Under the pieces are notes generated by a model. The model had not been told where the DNA came from. It did not search any database and was given only the letters and a program-made list of their open reading frames with translations. The position numbers and the translations under genes are program-made. A stretch of 64,000 nt of DNA from Zingiber officinale. Taxonomy: Eukaryota; Streptophyta; Magnoliopsida; Zingiberales; Zingiberaceae. The DNA is taken from positions 79,755,659-79,819,658 of the forward strand of contig NC_055986.1 of NCBI RefSeq assembly GCF_018446385.1, written 5' to 3'. Below, in pieces: positions 54,107 through 64,000 of this stretch; the stretch's first letter is position 1, and each line of letters opens with the position of its first letter.

Positions 54107-55700
54107 TTCGGCCAAGACAGGAGGAAGTGTTTAAGAAAATTGTAACTAGATATGCTTATTATTTATTTTTGTGACATGTATCTTATATAAGAGGTTAATC
54201 TAAGGTTTCCATGCTAGAATGAACAATGAAAACTTAGATCCATGAACCCTAGACTCTCGGCCAAGCATGAACAAGAGGACTAGGTAAGCTTAAGACTCAA
54301 ACTAAGCATGTTTCCTTATTCTTGTGTTATGTACCCTATGATAATGATGTTGTTAACTTGTTCTCTTACTTGTATGTTGTTTGAAACTCCAATTCCATGC
54401 TCATGAATGTTCGACCATGGAAGAACTAAAGGCCTAGGAGAGTTTTAAACCTAAAAACTAAGCATGCTAAGATTTTTCCTAAGACAAGATATGAAGCTAT
54501 AATGTTATGCCATGATTGTATGTTGATTATGAATCCTATTACATGCTTATGAAGATTCGGTTATGATGAGATTTGAAGTATAGGAAAGTTTAAACCAAGT
54601 CTAGGAGGCTCATGACCTTCTGATAAAATGATATGAACTAGTTGATGTTCTTATGGTTGCTTGTTACATAGAAAATTGGTTACATGTAACTTTCGGCCAC
54701 ACTAAGTTTTAAAGCTAGGATGCTTAGATTTTAAACTAAGTTTACCCATGTTGTTCCTTGTAATGTTGTCATGAAAATTGTGTAGGGTTTCCATGCTTTT
54801 AGGCCATATGAAAAACAAAACCAAGCTCACATGTTTCGGCCACCCTTGGGTTAAAGGCCTAGGAAAACTTAGAACCCAACTTAGATATGCTCATGATGTT
54901 CTTGTGATAAATGCTATGAAATGTAGTTGTGGTTTCCATACTCTTGTGCCCCTAGAAACTTAGTTTCATGCTTGATATGTTTCGGCCACTACTAGTTTAA
55001 AGGCCTAGAGAAATTTAGAACCCAACTTGTATATGCTTATGATGTTCTTGTGATGTATGCTATGAAATGTAGTTGTGGTTTTCATGCTCTTATGCCACTA
55101 AAAACCTAGTTCCATGATTGATATGTTTCGGCCACCTTGAGTTAATGGGTTTAGGAAGTTTGGAATTTAAAACAAATGTGCTTATGATGTTCCTCATGAA
55201 AATGTATAAGATATTGGCTTAAGGTTCAACACTTTCATGCTACTTGTAACCTAGAATGAGACATGCTAGGGTTCGGCCATGATAAGGTTAGAAGCTTAAG
55301 GAACTTAGAACCCAAACTAAACCTGCTTAAGTTGTTCCTTATGAAATATGATATGATATGTGTTTAGGGTTTACATGTTTGCATGTTGCTTAGAACTTGA
55401 TTGCTCTTCATGAAGGTTTCGGCCATGAAAGAATTAGAAACCTAGGAGGGCTTAAAAATTTAGGTTAACATGCTTATGACCTTTCTTATGATAGTATGTG
55501 AAGATATCATGAGATTTTTATGTTGTATGTTGTCTAGAGATCATGCCCTACTCATGACTTTCGGCCATATGGGTTTAGTAACCTAGATGTACCTCACATG
55601 CTATGTAATGAATCAAGAAATGTTATTTAATGATTCCATGAATGGTTATGTCTTCTTATGATAAGTGATATGCTCTTTTATGTATGCTTATGATCCATGT
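54107..55700. repeat. About 11 degenerate copies of a ~146-bp repeat in solo LTR F
   Basis: The marker TTCGGCC (or a one-base variant) occurs at 54107, 54256, 54410, 54556, 54692, 54835, 54981, 55127, 55272, 55418 and 55560. Spacings are 136-154, most often 145-146. Between markers TTAGAACCCAA, ATGCTTATGATGTT and TTTCCATGCT-like blocks recur. The three central copies are the most alike. Confidence 0.88.
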
Positions 55701-55905
55701 ATGTGCTATGTGCCCAATTATGCATGCTTTATGATATGATAAAATGACATGTTCCTTATGCAAGCTTATGATCCATGCATGTGTTGTGTGCCCAAATATG
55801 CATGCTTTATGATATGATAAGTGATATGTTCATGATGTACGCTATGATTCATGCATGTGTTGTGTGCCCAAATATGCATGTTTTATGATAAGTTAAGAAA
55901 CATAA
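55660..55905. repeat. Three copies of a ~77-bp repeat in solo LTR F
   Basis: GTGCCCAA-TATGCATG with preceding ATGATCCATG recurs at 55711, 55789 and 55865 (spacing 78 and 76). Confidence 0.8.
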
Positions 55906-55979
55906 TATGCATGAAAGGATAAGAACTATGATATGTATGACATGCTATTTTACTTTATGTATGGCTTGTACCAAGGGTG

Positions 55980-56085
55980 GGCTCCATAAGCGCCCCGGGG
56001 TCGATGGACTAAGAAACGGGCCTCGTTAGGGATAAGCTCCTAAGTGCCCCTAGGTCGATGGACTAAGAAACGGGCCTAGTATGTA
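55980..56085. repeat. Two copies of a 53-bp repeat in solo LTR F
   Basis: GTCGATGGACTAAGAAACGG followed by GCCT occurs at 56000 and 56053. It sits in the most GC-rich part of F, before the conserved-looking GAACTTACTGAGCC stretch. Confidence 0.8.
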
Positions 56086-56849
56086 TGCCTTGTAGGTTTC
56101 AAGACTTGCTACCTTGGACCTACATAGGACGCGCGCATTTATGTATGTGGTACAAGTCGGGGCCCTAATCATGTTGAGATTATGTTTAAGTATGTATATT
56201 ATAAGTTTTCAAAAGACATGTTGCATATGTTGCATGATGTATGTTTAGGAATTTACCTTGCTATACTCTATGATTATGCCATGATAATTATGATGATGTT
56301 ATGCTATGTCAGGATACATTTGATGATCACGTTATATTATGCCATGCTACTTTATGTTATGTTACGATATGCCATGATATGCTGCTTGATATGATAAATT
56401 TGTCTTTGTGCCTCTTGACTTGTGATTTTAATATGCTTTACGGTTTTTGTGAGTAGGAAAGGAACTTACTGAGCCATGAGTGCTCTTAGCTTACTTTCTT
56501 GTACCACAGATAAAGGCAAGGAATGGATGTACTAAGGGAGCAGCAGGAGGGGCTAGAAGAAGGTGTGTGGTAGTGGACTGGCTAAAGGAAAGGACCTGCT
56601 TTTGTTTAATAAGAAATATGCCATGTTGATATTTTTATTTTATGACTCCATGACATTAAGTATGTGTTTGGGTATTGAGACTTAAAAATTATGATGGGTA
56701 TGCTATGTGGTTCTTTTATGTCAATGGTAATGTTAAAGTAAGAAAAGTTTTTTTTAAATTCTCTAAGTAAGACTTCCACTGTATTAAGCATGTATGTGTC
56801 CAAGTAACCCCCCGTCGCCTTAGCAGGAGGGACGGGGCGTTACAGGGAT

Positions 56850-59088
56850 TCTATCCCAACTCACTCCTCTTGGAACACCACAGTGGAATGGTGTATCCGA
56901 AAGGAGGAATCGTACCTTATTAGATATGGTACGATCTATGATGAGTCACACAGATCTTCCGACATACCTTTGAGGCTATGCTTTAGACACGGCAGCTTTT
57001 ATACTCAACCGAGTTCCATCCAAGACCGTGATAAAGACACCATATAGGATATGGACTGGGAGAGATGCCCAGGTGTCTTTCATGAGAATTTGGGGTTGTG
57101 AGGCTTACGTTCGATGTCAAGTCTCAGACAAATTAGGACCCAAATCTGACAAGTGCTTTTTCATTGGATATCCCAAGGAAACTAAGGGATATTACATCTA
57201 CATTCCCAGTCAGCACAAGGTAGTTGTCGCAAAGACTGGGGTCTTTCTAGAAAGGGACTTTGTTTCTAGAAAGACTAGTGGGAGCGCGTTCGATCTTGAA
57301 GAAGTTCAAGATACGAACAATAGCACTGATGCCTCGATGGAAATTGAACTGGAACCACAAAGTGTTGTGGATGATGTTGTTCCACAAGGAGTTGAGGAAC
57401 AACAACCAGTTCAAGTAGACATACCTCTTCGCAGGTCTGATAGGGTACGTCGTCAGCCTGAGAGATACTCATTTATCTTGTCTGACCATGATGACATTGT
57501 GCTCATAGAGGATGAGCCTACCACCTATCAGGAAGCTGTGATGAGACCAGATTCCGAGAAATGGTTAAAGGCCATGAGATCCGAAATGGAATCCATGTAC
57601 ACCAACCAAGTATGGACTTTGGTTGATCCACCTGAAGGGGTAAAACCCATAGGGTGTAAGTGGGTCTTTAAGAGAAAGACTGACATGGATGGACTTATAT
57701 ATAAAGGTCGCTTGGTAGCTAAAGGTTTCAAGCAGATTCATGGTATTGAGTATGATGAAACCTTTTCTCCAGTAGCGATGTTTAAGTCCATTCGGATCAT
57801 GCTTGCTATTGCAGCCTACCATGACTATGAGATATGGCAGATGGATGTCAAAACCGCATTTCTGAATGGAAACCTACTCGAGGATGTGTGCATGACACAA
57901 CCTGAGGGTTTTGTAGATCTACAGCATACTAGCAGAGTATGCAAGCTGCATAGGTCCATTTATGGACTAAAGAAAGTTTCTCAGAGCTGGAATCTTCGAT
58001 TCGATGATGCAATCAAACAGTTTGGTTTCATCAAGAATGAAGATGAACCTTGTGTCTACAAGAAGGTTGTAGGGGACATAGTTGTCTTCCTCATATTGTA
58101 TGTGGATGACATACTGCTTATTGGGAAGGACATCCCTATGCTTCAGTCTGTCAAGACATGGCTAGGGAGTTGCTTCTCAATGAAGGACTTAGGTGAGGCA
58201 TCCCGCATTCTAGGGATTCAGATCTATAGAGATAGATCTAAGAGATTGCTTGGCCTAAGTCAGAGTACATACATTGACAAGGTACTCCTATGGTTTGCCA
58301 TGCAGAACTCGAAAAAGGGATTTCTGCCGATGTCACATGGCGTGAGTCTTTCGAAGACTCAAGGTCCCTCTTCTAGAGAGGAGAGAGACCGCATGGATCA
58401 GATCCCTTATGCCTCAACCATAGGATCGATCATGTACGCCATGCTATGTACTCGACCTGATGTCTCGTATGCTTTGAGCATGATGAGCAGATACCAGTCA
58501 GATCCAGGTGAAAGTCACTGGATAGCGGTCAAGAATATTCTTAAGTACTTAAAAAGGACTAAAGAATATTTCTTGATATATGGAGGCGATGATGAGCTAG
58601 CTGTAAAGGGTTACAGTGATGCTAACTTCCAGACCGACCAGGATGACTATAGATCACAGTCGGGGTTCGTATTTTGCATTAATGGTGGTGCTGTCAGCTG
58701 GAAGAGTTCGAAGCAGGATACAGTAGCTGATTCTACAATAGAAGTCGAGTACATTGCTGCATCAGAGGCAGCAAAGGAGGCAGTTTGGATCCGCAAGTTC
58801 ATCACTGAACTTGGGGTGGTTCCTAGCATTGCTGACCCCATTGAGCTCTATTGTGACAACAATGGAGCTATAGCACAGGCGAAGGAACCTCACTCACACC
58901 AGCGGACCAAACACATACTACGGCGCTTCAATCTCATTCGAGAGATCATCGAGAGAGGAGATGTGAAGATTTGTAGAGTACCTACAGAGGCTAACATCGT
59001 AGATCCTTTGACCAAGGCTTTGGCACAGAGGAAGCATGATGGTCACACTAGGTCATTGGGGCTTAGAGCCTACACTGATTGGCACTAG
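56850..59088 (+). pseudogene. Integrase 3' part, RT and RNase H of copia E (long open frame, one stop near its 5' end)
   Basis: Integrase resumes at LTPLGTPQWNGVSERRNRT with the catalytic Glu. A TGA replaces Trp in the TYLWGY stretch (about 56970). From 57028 to 59088 the frame is open for 686 codons: integrase C-terminal domain (RIWGCEAYVR), RT motifs WVFKRKTDMDG, WQMDVKTAFLNG (first Asp) and LYVDDILLIG (Asp pair, about residues 357-360), and RNase H GYSDANFQTD (Asp, about 529), TIEVEYIAAS (Glu) and ELYCDNNGAIA (Asp, about 611). It ends RSLGLRAYTDWH, directly before the purine tract. RT/RNase H catalytic residues are all present. The upstream part of the same polyprotein is at 42394-44098. 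Confidence 0.92.
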
Positions 59089-59092
59089 TACT

Positions 59093-59102
59093 AGTGGGAG
59101 AT
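59093..59102 (+). promoter_or_regulatory. Polypurine tract of copia E
   Basis: AGTGGGAGAT abutting the 3' LTR. D and G have AGTGGAAGAT and AGTGGGAGAT in the same place (minus strand, 36212-36221 and 46105-46114). Confidence 0.85.
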
Positions 59103-60922
59103 TGTTAGCTAGAGCCCTAGAGACAATTATTTGATGATTGTATTTTGGACTTGTTGTATCATATTCAATATAAATAAAGGCATTTACTTTTTGGTTATTA
59201 TACTTACTTGTATTGGTGCCAAATAAACTAAGTATAATAACGTCCTTCAATAGACGGTTCTCACCTATATCAATCGGATAGCTGAACCGATAGTCAGATG
59301 ATATAGGGAACACTACTCTTGATCATTCCTAGTCGAGTATTAACATTCAGGGACAATGTTAATGCAATAAGACTAGCATGTAGGTCAACTCGATGACTTG
59401 ATCTCTCAAGTCATGGATATAGAGATATCAAGTTGACACATGGGTATGCATTGGAGAATGTATACTAAATGACCCGCCATGAGAAAGTATCATGGATCGT
59501 TATATGAGTGTCATATAATTTCTCATGTGGCTATTAGTATGACTACTAGTCCTTAGACCTGAAGTCACCATGGATCCCTACATAAGGAGTTATCTACTTT
59601 GGTTTCGTCAAACGTCACCCGTAACAGGGTGGACTTTAAAGGCGATTACTGGGTATGTAACGAATTATGCAGAGGGATGTGAGTGATGTAGATGGGATCT
59701 ATCCCTCTTATATGACGGGAGTGACATCGATATTCTTGATAGAGTGAGACCACGAAGTGCATGGCCATGCCCAAATGAGTCAATATAGGATATTGAGCTC
59801 ATTTGATTGAGTGAGTCTACTTGGAGTTCAAGATTTAGATTGATTAGAGGATGACACGGTCTATGCCTCACATTGATCAATCTAGATGTCTAGGATAGAA
59901 GGACACTTGTCATATTTTGTGAGGAGTCACAATTAGTAGTCACACGGTGATGTTGGATCTCAACATTCTTGTAACTTGGGTAGTAATGATGTGTTGCTAG
60001 ATACCGCTCATTACTTATGCTCCTAAATGGGTTTAGGGGCATTGCCAACGTTACAAGAACCTATAGGGTCACACACTAAGGGAAATTAGATGGAGATTAG
60101 GTTCATTAGATGAACCTAAATGATTACGTTCATATGATGAACCAAATTGGATTAAGAGTAATCCAAAGTAGACTAATTGAGTTGGACTCAATTTGGTTCA
60201 TGTGTTAAGTGAGTCTAATTTGGACTTAGACTCATTTAATTAATTTAATTCAATGAATAGAGATTCATTAAATTAAAATTGACTTGAACCAATAGTTAGA
60301 TTAGATCAACCAAGGGAGAGAAGTGGTCAAGTTTGACTTGACTTAAGTAGGAAGATGAAGAGTCAAGTTTTGACTTGACTTTGACTTGACCAATGCCACA
60401 TCATCAAGGCTTCTTCATTTGCTCAAGTTTGACTTGACCAAATGCCACCTCATGGAGGAGATCAAGAGACTTGACTCTTTATATTCCATGGGGGTTACAT
60501 GCCTTGAAGTGGTCGGCCACTTTTAGGTGGAATGAAATTGATTTTTTCATTCAAGTGGTTGTAACTCCATCTTCTTCTTCCTCTTGAGTTTTTCTTCTTG
60601 CTCTTCCTCTCCTCCCTACTGATCTCTAAGGTTGCTAGCACATCCTTAGAGATTTTTCTCCATCTCTTGCTTGTGTGGATACACATAGAGAAGTGTCTAC
60701 TTTGACACTTTCGAGATCCGGTGAACCGAGGACAAGCGGGATTGTGAAGGGCTTCGCATCAAGGGTATATTCTTTCTTCATGTAGATCTAGGAGTAGATC
60801 TAAGTTGTAAACTCGTACTCGTAAATTTTGTTCTATACTCTTCGCACAAGATCCAGTGGCATGGGTGATTCGGGGTTTCCGCGACGCGAAAATGCGGTTT
60901 TCGCGGCCCGAAAAATCCAACA
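59103..60922 (+). repeat. 3' LTR of copia E (1820 bp)
   Basis: Same length as the 5' LTR, with scattered substitutions between them. Ends ...ATCCAACA, followed by the target duplication TGAAA. Confidence 0.93.
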
Positions 60923-60927
60923 TGAAA

Positions 60928-62047
60928 AACCTTTCTTGTCCAAACAAGAAACTAAAATTATGTTCTTAGTTAAAGCAGGCACATAACAACATTCATCTAA
61001 TTCTAATACAAGCCCAGAAGGCAGAAATAGATGATAAATTCCTACAGCAACAGCAGCAACCCGTGCTCCATTGCCTATGCGTAGGTCCACCTCGCCCTTC
61101 GTCAATGCCCTGCTATTTCTCAGTGCTTGCACATTAGTACAAATGTGAGAAGCACATCCAGTATCTAATACCCATGATGAAGAAATAGATAGATTGACTT
61201 CTATAACATATATACCTGAAGTGGAAGTCTCACTTCGCTTCTTCTTAAAATCTTCCGGGTACACCTTGCAGTTCCTCTTCCAGTGCCCGGTCTGACCGCA
61301 GTGGAAGCAGGTAGAATCCTTGGCGACCCCTCCTTTAGGCTTCAGTGTCTTGCCTTTGCCCTTGGCTTGGGACTTTCCCTTGCCTTTGGGCTTGCCCTTG
61401 CCCTTGTGTTTCTGAACCATCAGAACAGAGTGGGGCTTAACCTTCTTAAGGTTCATCTCAGCAGTTCTTAACATGCTAAGCAGCTCGGGCAGTGGCTTGT
61501 CAATTTCGTTCATGTTGTAGTTTAGAATGAATTGACTATAGCTATCCGACAAGGATTGCAAGATCAGGTCAGTGGCCAGCTCTTGGCCAAGTGGGAATCC
61601 CAACCTCTGTAGGTTTTATATGTACTCAATCATTTTGAGTACATATGGGCCTACGGGTGCCCCATCTGACATCTTGCACTGAAATAGTGCCTTAGAGATC
61701 TCGAATCTCTCGTGCCTTGCTTGTTCTTGATACAGTTGATGAAGATGTTCAACCATATCATAAGCGCCCATCAACTCATGTTGCTTCTGAAGCTCAGAGT
61801 TCATGGTCGCGATCATCAGACTGGACGCATCTAATGCGTCATCTTGATGCTTCTTGTAAGCATCTCGGTCAGCTCGCGTGGCAGTGGCAGGAGGAGCCTC
61901 CGGAATGGGCTGCTCCAGAACGTACAGTTTACGTTCTTGGGTGAGAACGATTCTCAGGTTCTTGTACTAGTCCAGGAAATTTGCTCCATTGAGCTTGTCC
62001 TTCTCAAGGATGGAACGCAGGGAGAAAGAGTTCGTATTTGATGTCAT
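60928..62047 (-). pseudogene. Gag and protease of copia D (5' half, cut by E)
   Basis: The start ATG is at 62047. In-frame TAG is at codon 27 (61967-61969), the same codon that is TAG in E and Trp in G. A TAA in the YIENLQR stretch (about 61614) is a second stop. The rest is open: MGAYDMVEHLHQLYQ, zinc knuckle CFHCGQTGHWKRNC (about 61300) and protease WVLDTGCASHICT (about 61165). The frame reads on past CLDKKGFS into the E LTR to 60833, which is an artefact of the insertion. Pol continues at 39060. Confidence 0.9.
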
Positions 62048-63490
62048 GGTTATCTACAACAGAAAAATGCAGAAAAATAAATAAATATCATATTTTATTA
62101 ATCATTTAATTAGGCTTTTTAATTAAATGATGCTCCCGCTGAATTCTATAATTCACGTGGGACAAGATCCACATCATACTACGCCTTGAGTTAGCTTTGG
62201 CTAAATCGCCCAAGACTTAGTATGATCGGTAGGTAACTAATTACCAATTACATCTCTATGCAACTCTTGTTTATAGGATCAAAATCTGCATTTATATTAA
62301 AACTCGAGTTAGCTTTGGCTAATACGCCCAAGAGTTAATATAAACGTGATTTTGACCTATCTACCAACCATTGGAAAATGCCTATAGTTAAACTCGATCC
62401 AATTGAGTTAACTAGTTACTTAATCTAATTGAGTTGTACTCACCTATGCGTTGATAGGCGGGACCAAAATTGTTCCTCCGTACCCTACCAAGATAATATG
62501 TGTTGCTCTGCTTTGGCAGATTCAACAACAACATGTGATCGAGGTAGTGATAGGTATCACGGCATGGTAGGCATTACGAGTTGACGCGATTGAGATCTAA
62601 TCTAATCGTTAGGGCGCATCATGTACGCGATTTAGATCTAATCTAATCGTTAAGGCGCTAATTAATTACTATTCTAGCATGCATCACATATACACACACA
62701 AGCAATTAATTAAATATTTTGTGATTAGTCATGGCCCTACTACGATCTTCTCAAGCCAATGAGAAGATCGGATGGTCAACCTAAGGTCAACAACTTCTCA
62801 AGCTCCTTCCTTTGACCACCTTGTGTTGCTCGCGCCCTCCTCATAACTCCGTCTCGAGTGGACCTCCCACCGCTCCAATTTTGTACATTACAATTTTGAA
62901 ACTTGAATTACATTCGAGTCTAAAAACTATTTTACAGCAGGAATATAAAATAGAGGAAGGCACGACGCGCAGGTCGCGAATCAAGTACAACACGCACAAA
63001 CACATGACGGCACGCAGGCCGTATTATGAATTACAACACAATTTTTCCAATCTAATTGGGTCTTTTGGGCCATGACCATCACAAAATAATACATAATTCT
63101 AAATTATGTAATCATAATTTTTCTACAATTTACACAATTTTTATGAGAAAAAATTCCCGGCGGTCCCATTTAGCGATTTTCGGGCGCAATCGCGGAACGA
63201 AGCCCCTTGCGGGGTCAAGGGTAGCACCCCTACCCGCGATATAACCATCGTGAGTGTTCCTAAGCGATCCTACCGCGCCTTAGTCCGCTGTCCCAAAATG
63301 ATTTGGGGTGAAACCTTGCCGTTTTGGAAATATTTTCTCGGTAGTCGAAGCCTACAAGTGTCTAAACATTTGTGCTTCGCTTCTACGAGAAAAATACCCA
63401 TAAAAACTATAAAAATCATAAAAATACAGAAACATACAGATCTGTATAATTTCATAAAACTCAAAATAAACCACGTACGTGCTTTGCACG
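62048..63490 (-). other. Leader of copia D
   Basis: Same landmarks as in E and G: GAGTTAGCTTTGGCTAA repeat at about 62188 and 62305, GATCTAATCTAATCG units near 62590 and 62640, GC-rich hairpins including CCCCTTGCGGGG near 63202. Single copy of the segment doubled in G. No ORF. Confidence 0.8.
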
Positions 63491-63504
63491 TGGCTCTGAT
63501 ACCA
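63491..63504 (-). promoter_or_regulatory. Primer binding site of copia D
   Basis: TGGTATCAGAGCCA on the minus strand, one base inside the LTR that starts at 63506. Confidence 0.9.
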
Positions 63505-63505
63505 C

Positions 63506-64000
63506 TGTTAGATTTTTCGGACCGTAAAAACCGCTTTTTGCGTTGTGGAAACCCCAAAATTCCCATGCCACGGATCCGTGTGAAGAATAAAATTTTGTAA
63601 AACTTTCACGTATGAGTTTCTAATCAAGATCTAAACTAGATCTACAAAGATGAAGACCATTACCCTTGATGCGAAGCCCTTCGCGTAATCCCGCGCGTCC
63701 AAGGTTCGCCGGATCTCAAGAGTATCAAAGTAGATATGCCTCTATGTGTATCCACACAAGCAAGAGATGGAGAAGAAACCTTAGAGTGTGCTAGCACTCT
63801 TGCAAGGTCTTGGCAATGGAGAGGAGAGGGAGAGAAGAAACCTTGAGAGAAAGAAGAAGAAATGAATTCACTTGAATAAAAAAAGAATTCATTCCACACT
63901 AAAAGTGGTCGGCCACTTCATGAGGTTTGTAACCTCCATGGGATACCAAGAGTCACAACTCTTGGTAACTCCCATGAGGTGGCATCCCACTTAAGCAAAC
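63506..64000 (-). repeat. 5' LTR of copia D, cut by the window end
   Basis: TGTTAGATTTTTCGGACCG aligns with the starts of the G LTRs (44284). About 495 bp are visible. Confidence 0.9.

Larger units (their letters stand above)
44099..56844 (+). mobile_element. Solo LTR F (about 3.55 kb), split by copia G
   Basis: The ends are TGTAACACCC and GGGGCGTTACA, a 6-bp TGTAAC/GTTACA inverted repeat, with a 5-bp near-perfect target duplication. The two parts, 44099-44283 and 53482-56844, contain no PBS, purine tract or coding domain, so this is a single LTR left by recombination between two LTRs. TGTAACACCC starts and long LTRs are common in plant chromoviruses of the Tekay/Del type, but the lineage is not proven. 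A TATA-like CATAAAAAGG is at about 53773. Distal parts hold the 146-bp, 77-bp and 53-bp repeats. Confidence 0.8.
39061..60922 (+). mobile_element. Ty1/copia element E, split by solo LTR F
   Basis: Plus strand. 5' LTR 39061-40880, PBS, 1.5 kb leader, gag and protease and start of integrase (42394-44098), interruption by F plus G (44099-56844), rest of pol (56850-59088), purine tract and 3' LTR 59103-60922. Both LTRs are 1820 bp. Perfect TGAAA target duplication. Without the insert the element would be about 9.1 kb. Confidence 0.93.
35498..64000 (-). mobile_element. Ty1/copia element D, split by element E, right LTR running out of the window
   Basis: Minus strand. Right to left: 5' LTR (63506 to beyond 64000), PBS 63491-63504, leader, gag-protease (62047-60928), then after the E insertion integrase, RT and RNase H (39060-36286), purine tract and a truncated 3' LTR (36211-35498). 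The insertion of E at 39060/60928 is flanked by the perfect 5-bp duplication TGAAA. D, E and G are members of one family: same gag, pol, leader motifs and LTR. D is broken by several stops. Confidence 0.9.

Noticed and set aside
55600..56600. Host gene or intron-containing gene between the 146-bp repeats and copia E
   Set aside because: The segment is bounded by the TGTAAC/GTTACA ends and target duplication of solo LTR F, and no codon-like conservation or domain was seen.
60833..60927. C-terminal extension of D protease (WIFRAAKTAFSRRG...)
   Set aside because: It is the gag-protease frame running into the inserted LTR of element E and is not a native part of the protein.

Overview
The window is 64 kb of plant heterochromatin-like DNA made entirely of LTR retrotransposons. 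I see no host gene, no tRNA or rRNA gene, no CRISPR array and no DNA transposon. An angiosperm host is indicated by the Ty3/gypsy Tat-type and Athila-type elements, the Ty1/copia elements primed by initiator-Met tRNA (TGGTATCAGAGC), and a long solo LTR of chromovirus appearance. The species cannot be named from this sequence.

Layout, left to right. (1) 1-8654: a Tat-type Ty3/gypsy element on the minus strand. It has a 1.8 kb 5' LTR, a PBS and decayed gag, protease, RT, dual RNase H and integrase. An 80-bp minisatellite lies in its 3' region, and its 3' LTR is outside the window. It sits inside the LTR of the next element. (2) 8655-25841: an Athila-like gypsy array on the minus strand, arranged LTR / internal A / LTR / internal B. 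Both internal regions carry gag only, with no pol. (3) 10277-17352: a complete copia-type gag-only element (TR-GAG type, plus strand) inserted into internal A. Its LTRs are packed with short inverted repeats whose two arms change together from unit to unit. (4) 25842-35497: a degenerate copia element on the plus strand with a 2.6 kb LTR, inserted in gag B and truncated on the right. (5) 35498-64000: a four-level nest. Copia D (minus) is split by copia E (plus, 39061-60922, perfect TGAAA target duplication). E is split by solo LTR F (44099-56844). F is split by copia G (minus, 44284-53476, perfect CATAT target duplication). D, E and G belong to one family.

How the parts act together. These are parasitic elements, and no element in the window has an intact gag-pol. 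The two gag-only families would need enzymes supplied from elsewhere. Insertion order, read from the nesting, is: Athila-like array first, then the Tat element, the TR-GAG element and copia C into it; separately D, then E, then F (later reduced to a solo LTR), then G. Premature stops in D, E and G fall repeatedly on CAG or CTGG contexts, as expected from deamination of methylated CHG sites in silenced DNA.

The most interesting signal is structural. Several unrelated families here carry arrays of short hairpins, in U3, in the leader and beside the polypurine tract, whose arms covary while pairing is kept.
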